Assembly (NCBI GenBank): GCA_031841125.1
Contig: CM063112.1
Coordinates: 62,611,722-62,675,721 of the forward strand
Source: Acanthococcus lagerstroemiae
Lineage: Eukaryota > Arthropoda > Insecta > Hemiptera > Eriococcidae
Direction: 5' to 3'
Length of the DNA: 64,000 nucleotides
Of this stretch, positions 58,431 through 64,000 are shown piece by piece (the stretch's first letter is position 1; each line of letters opens with the position of its first letter). The notes under the pieces are model-generated. The model did no database searches, was not told the origin of the DNA, and saw only the letters and a list, made by a program, of their open reading frames with translations. A program made the position numbers and the translations under genes.

Positions 58431-59068
58431 ACGTATCAAAATCGAGCATGGTATCGTTGGACTTATTTTTGTTAAGAAATTATTCCTTGCAAAATTGTAT
58501 TTCCGTATATACACAGTTCGTGTCACGTCGAGAGTTCCAAAACTAATACTGACTACAAGTACGAGAAATTGGTTAAGCTTAAACGTTACATCTGTTTCAT
58601 TCGAGAGATAAGCAGGCACGAAACTGCTCAAATGGTAGATAAGACTACATATATACCAACAATTTTCAATCGACCCGGCTTTTTAGAATAGTCCATAAAC
58701 GGGTCTCTGATCCGCGTTTGATACTTCACCTTAGTGCAACAATACTTCAAATGAGCTGAATAACTTGGGTACAAAATGAAAACAAAACAGAAAATAGTCT
58801 GAAATTTATGTACATATGTATTAACTAAGTTAATATAGTGCGATTTCTATTACATCGATAATTAATTTTGTAAATATTGTGCTTGCTCGCTGACTTGGTT
58901 TCAGTCTTCGGTCTGGAAATCGCTGGAATTAGGGAAAATCATAAGATTTGAACTTCCATGGAAGTACGTTGAGAGTCATTTTCAATGCTTGATGTCGGGT
59001 CTTCCTCTAAACTTAATGGCTGTGTATTTTTAAGATGGATAAAATGACTGAATTAATACTTCCGGTTA

Positions 59069-62000
59069 TTAAGTTTCAATCAACCGAAAGGAAAATTCCA
59101 CTTCGGATTTTATCTTTAAATTTCTTCCGATGATAACTTCAAGCTTCTCCATCGTTAGCGAACTTCTCACTTCTAGTTTTCGTAATATAGTAGATAAGAT
59201 TACTTTCAATTCCAGCATCGAAAATCTTTGAGCTGCGGACAAACGTAAAAATAGGAAGTATTTATAGGCTGCGACTGTACATTAAATACTTTACCATGTT
59301 CAATTAATATATTCGTAAACCTACCAATGCAATTTCGGTATCCAGCGCTGAAAGGAATATAGGCAAATGGATGTCGATCCTTAACCACGTGCGGTAGAAA
59401 TCTATCCGGATCAAATTTTTCTGGCTCTGGAAATATTTCTGGTCGCCGGTGAGTAAAGTATGGTGACACCCAAACTGTGGTTCCTGCTGGTATTGTGTAA
59501 TTCTCTGAAAATAATTTTAAATTATATTGATTCTAAACCATCGGTTAAAGCATATAGATATTGTGGTTTCACCTACGCTATTCCGTCCTAGGTATTCAAC
59601 GCAATTATTTAATTTTAATTACAAAGTTTTGAACGTCCTAGTTTAATGGGACAAATGAAATGATAAATCATAATTTTTCTGGTTTCATTCATAGTGCCTT
59701 TTGGAATAGCTAGCTTGAGTCCCATTTGTGACAGAGTGATTGTGTCCTTTTTCCGCACTCAACTTACTGAGCTGTAGATCGGTGACGAGCCCGCGATTAA
59801 AAACCGGAATGACAGGATAGAGTCTCAGTGATTCCTTAATGACCATATCTAGGTAATCCATGCGCTTAATATCTTCGAGAGAAGCATCTCGATCACTGTC
59901 ATCAATGAAAATTTTCCTCATTTCTTCTCGTATCTTGTTCTAAAATGTTACAATATCGTAAACTTACAGCGACATGAGAGACATTTTAAAGATATGGAAT
60001 GGGTAGTTTTCACTCTGAAAGCATTTACCTGAATATCTGGATGAATGGCTATCAGGAAAATAATGAATTTTAACGCCACGAAAACACCATAATCGCCCTG
60101 AAATCAAACCGTGAACTTATGTTTAAACATTATATTGTTTGAAATTCTGCTACGTAACAGCTATATATGATCGGACACACCTATGAGAATACCAATTTCC
60201 CAGCATAATTAAGAATAACTGAAGGATGCAACGTTTTGTTCAATTTCTAAACATAGTTTTATTCAACTAGCTGAGTGACTTAATGAAAAATTTGAAGCCG
60301 AAGCCAGTAATTCAGTGGAAATCTCTTGGGGGGGGGGATCTACTGTACAAATAATAAAAATTATATTGAGTTCTGGAACTTACAGCGGCCATGAATGTAT
60401 CCACCTCCTCACGTATAGCTTCATCAGTCATCAGTTCTGGATCCTTCATCTGCACTCCAATTAAATAATCCAAGAAACATCTTCGCTGTTTAGAGGTTTC
60501 GTTGTTATCTAGTGGTTCGTAAAAATAAATTTACAGAATGAACTTCATATTGCAGTTGTTTTATGCAAAATGAATTGGGCATCATCCGAGTTAAAATTTG
60601 CTTTTTCGCAATACAGAATTGAATTCAATTTTCAATTCAAAGTAGTTTATTTTTCAGATTATAGTATTAGAATATGAAATACCAAACCATCGAATATAAG
60701 ATTTACCATCTAGAGTCTCATGTTTTGAATTATACCGATTCGATGGACAAATTATTAAAATTATTTTATATCTATACCTGAAGTCATGTTTTGTGGAGCA
60801 GAATCTGAACAGAGAGTTTTCTTTCGATCTCTTACGACCTACAATAATGAACAAAAGATACTTTTACTCGTATTATCTATTAAGCATTGTAATCCTGATC
60901 TGATTTTCACATATGTGTAATTAATGATCTAAAGACCACAACCGAATATTAGTCCTGTAAGTCACCTGAATTGGAAAAAATCGGGGACGAAGGTCACCAT
61001 AGAGATTCATTGACGACATTTAGTTGCCACTTACTATGTGGAGATCTTTGCCCCAATTAATATGAATGAGCTTCTGACTCATTAGAATCATGCAAAGACT
61101 CAACTCAGTTATATTGTATTAATTCGCCATAGTACTGTCTCAAGATCCATTAGAATTTGCCAAGACTATCAAAGCTAGTCACGAATTGCTTAATTTTGTC
61201 AAGACTTGTTCAGACTTGTTATAGATTAAACATTCCTTAGAAGTTGTTTTATTAAAAATATGTGATAAAACCTAGTAGAACTAATCAATTTTTATACTAT
61301 TAATTTCAGATCAGTGAAGTCTCATCAATCCATGTAAATGCCCTTTTAAAACCCGTCAGTTATTTCTGCCTTGCTGAGATTCAATTCAGACTAAGGGATC
61401 CCTTAGGAGCGATACAGATGATATATTTGTAAAAAAAAATGAAACAGGGATGATGAAATTCTAAATATTGGTTCGAAGCCTAAAAATCCCAATTTTCGTG
61501 TAAGAGAGCTTAAACTGCATATGTCACTCATTTGACTATCATTCACCATATCACTATCTCAGTAAATGTGGATAATGTCCGAACATGATGGGTAGGTAAC
61601 TCCACAAAAATGAACATTCTTAACACAGCCGGTTGTACTTTTGATACAAGGTCCGCGACCACACATGGTAACACTCTCGTTCTGAATTTCTACAATCGGT
61701 GATCAATCTTTCAAATAACAGCGAGATTATACTATTTCAGATCACTAGCTACACGTAGTCGATGTTGAACACAACATGAATTTTCGTCTCAAAGAAGTTA
61801 AATTAGAAGTTAATTATAATTTTATGATCCAGTGGTAACTTACTCCATTGGAAAATGCGTGCAATTGTTTCACTACTTGATGAAATTTTCTTCCTGTCGG
61901 ACTGAAGTTGAAGAGCCAATATTTATGCATCCAAAATGTCGAGAATCTTGTGAAAAGACACTTGTTGATCCTAAATTATGAATAATTTCAGAATAATAAA

Positions 62001-63954
62001 TCAGGGTCGGGCTGGTCAGATTATTAGGCATGTGGTGACTAAGCCGTCGGTCGAGAAGATGACCACATGTGACGGGTGACATAATCTATTACAAAAAAAA
62101 CAACAAAAAGACTAATTTTTTTCAATAATAATTTCTGTCTACATATCACAGGGGGATTACTCTTGCTTCTTATTGTAAAGTCCCAAAGGAAGCCAATCAA
62201 GCAAAAACATTATTCGTGAGTATCTAGTACAATATAGCTACATATTATGTTTGTAATACCTGTGTTCAAAGATTGTTTTTGCGAATGGTTTTTTGTCAGA
62301 AAAGGGCCCCTTTTCTCCACGGTCGGTTTGGAAAAACAGTTTGCGACAGTTTGTATCCCAAACAGTGGCAATTTGTTTCTCCGCTTCTCAGAAAAACAAT
62401 TTAGTCCAGCTGTATACCGTGCTCTCTGAGGTTATATTACCATTATGTACGAGTAGTTGACAGTACTCTGGACAAATCAAATGAGCGAACTTACTTCAAA
62501 TATTCTTCACAAATCATCGGAATTTGGATTACTGTATTTCTTCCAGTCTAGGACGTAATTTTTCTGACTGAGTCATTTTGGAACGCGTGTCAGTGCCCAG
62601 CCACACTCGCTGCGCTCCTGCTGCGTACGGCGGCGCTGATACTCGTTTTAAAATGACTCACTTACCGCCCTTGATACGAAATAGTATTTTTTTAATGCTG
62701 TTTGATTGAAGTTGCCATTCATTTCCAGATAAAGTATAAGATAATTAAAACTGAAGCAGTTCTGTTTTGAAAGTGTTAAAAAATCTCACCTTTCAACCGC
62801 ATCCGCGTATTTACCAGCTTTTCCTTCGTAGGAACTCATATTGAGACCCATTGCGGTTTCTGTAAACAATATAGTAAGAGTAAAAAAATACAAATATTTT
62901 TGAATATGTCGAACTTTAAGAAAGGTATATACATGTGTATAAGAAACTATTTCCTCACTAAGAATGATATTGAGAGTGCATGCTTGTAAATGTAAATCAA
63001 TGTTGGTAGATTCCGAATGCGAACTGCGAGCCAAGCTGATTAATTTCTTGGTCAACAGTTTTGCATCCTCGTTGAAAATCGGTACAAAATTTTTCAAGAT
63101 ATCAAGATGAAAAGAAGGTGTCAGCATTCTCCGTCTTGTGAACCATTTTTCACCTGTAACAGTTGTATGTAAAAGGGGGGTTGAATAGGCAACTTCGTGA
63201 ACATGAAGTGAAGGAATCTGTTTGTACAAGGGTGTAATCGGTAGAGACTGTACCTATATCCTAAAAGAGAAGTTTGGAGTAAAACACAAGAAAACAACTT
63301 GCGCAATTGTACACCAGAGTGACCTGGATGCTGTAAATTACTGGGCCAATCGTAAAACTTTAATTATCTAGCGTGAAGAAGGTTTTTACAATAGAATGAG
63401 TGTAAAATTTCCTGTCAGATGATACTATAATGTCTTGAAATTGCAAAAAAAAAAAAAAAAAAAAAATGGATATAGGGCCTGTACGCACTACACCATCGAC
63501 TACGAGGTTTGTTTCTTGATGAAATAAACATGAACGTGTGTTTTCATGATGTTCGGATTCCGCAACCAATAAAAATGTGCTGGTATACTAAGCTAGTTTT
63601 TTTCAACTACTTGTTTCTTGACTTGTCCATTCAAAATGGATAGTTAGCTAGTTTTAGATACACCAACTTTTGCGTCGCAAGGTCTGCATTATTTTATTAA
63701 CCAGCCGCCAGTATATTTTCAACGCATGTCAGTGCCTTCTGAAAACTGAACTTTTCTCTTGAAAATTTTCATCGTCCATTCACTTCATTTCACGTTATGG
63801 TAGTGATACTGATACGAGTCAATACAATGAAAAACAAAATAATATGAATACAGATGTCGATACCTGTGCTAGTAGCCAGACTTTCACCTTGCCATGGAGT
63901 TATGAACGAATACAATTTCCCTTTAGTTATATTGGCTTTACTGGTAGCTAAGAT
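59069..63954 (-). CDS. CYP4-like cytochrome P450, 3' ten exons (N-terminus outside window)
   Basis: Exons in transcript order: 63954-63864, 63153-62959, 62859-62790, 61970-61844, 60838-60778, 60508-60384, 60097-60029, 59939-59768, 59504-59325, 59232-59069; all phases agree and no stop intervenes. CYP4 landmarks: [16 protein letters not shown] (helix C), TAMG, EEVDTFM before helix I, ESLRLYP (ExxR of helix K), FDPDRFLP, and the haem loop [11 protein letters not shown] with its Cys ligand. P450s are membrane-bound haem monooxygenases of the endoplasmic reticulum; insect CYP4s act on fatty acids, hormones or toxins, and this substrate is unknown. The helix I motif, usually EGHDTT, reads AAGDYGVF: the Asp is kept but the oxygen-activating Thr is not. 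TAMG is preceded by Lys instead of the usual Glu. The membrane anchor lies beyond the right edge. Confidence 0.87.
62569..62664. repeat. GC-rich fold-back in a P450 intron
   Basis: Arms TGAGTCATTTTGGAACG and CGTTTTAAAATGACTCA (inverted) enclose a GC-rich centre with CGCTGCGCTCC. About 96 bp, within the intron between exons at 62790 and 61970. Probably a small MITE. Confidence 0.6.
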
Positions 63955-64000
63955 CTGTAACGGATCGGATGGAAAAACACAATCATGAAGGTCACAGTTT

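Noticed and set aside
58024..58611. 195-codon + strand ORF
   Set aside because: It covers a dispersed repeat shared with 13430-13840, where the frame is not open. No domain is visible.

Overview
The window is eukaryotic nuclear DNA, most likely from an insect. Genes are split by many short GT-AG introns, the DNA is AT-rich, and it is crowded with decayed DNA transposons, LINE pieces and tRNA-derived SINE-like repeats. The gene content (nose-resistant-to-fluoxetine/NRF-6-like acyltransferases, a CRAL-TRIO lipid-carrier protein, a CYP4-type P450) is typical of arthropods. A hemipteran is plausible but is only a guess. No rRNA, CRISPR or bacterial operon structure is present.

Left half (0-39 kb, + strand): a tandem array of NRF-6-like genes. 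Copy A (203-7547) has 13 exons that join in frame to 809 codons plus stop. Copy C (27178-35440) has the same 13 exons with the same intron phases, and most exon lengths are identical. Copy B (15155-21654) keeps a damaged exon 1 and intact exons 8-13, but I cannot find exons 2-7; the space holds about 3.6 kb of unrelated DNA. A fourth copy is represented by a relic of exon 3 at 38780-38901. Between A and B lies a stack of transposons: a 2-kb hAT-like element containing a TA-flanked inverted-repeat element and a fold-back, next to a MULE with a broken FLYWCH/transposase gene.

Middle (39-52 kb): a minus-strand RTE-like LINE relic, then a CRAL-TRIO gene on the minus strand (41455-51659). Its first intron is about 9.1 kb and contains a hAT-type MITE, a near-identical 3.2-kb direct tandem duplication, and the 5' half of a second LINE. 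Each copy of the duplication carries a MITE-like element with a 30-bp terminal inverted repeat and an internal motif array.

Right part (52-64 kb): a 1.5-kb element with roughly 60-bp terminal inverted repeats, several degenerate motif arrays, an orphan second CRAL-TRIO first exon, a mariner relic, and the 3' ten exons of a CYP4-like cytochrome P450 (minus strand, 59069-63954, continuing past the window end). The P450 exons join without a frame break, but the catalytic threonine of helix I is absent.

The acyltransferase-3, CRAL-TRIO and P450 proteins all belong to lipid or xenobiotic handling families. Nothing in the sequence shows that they act together.
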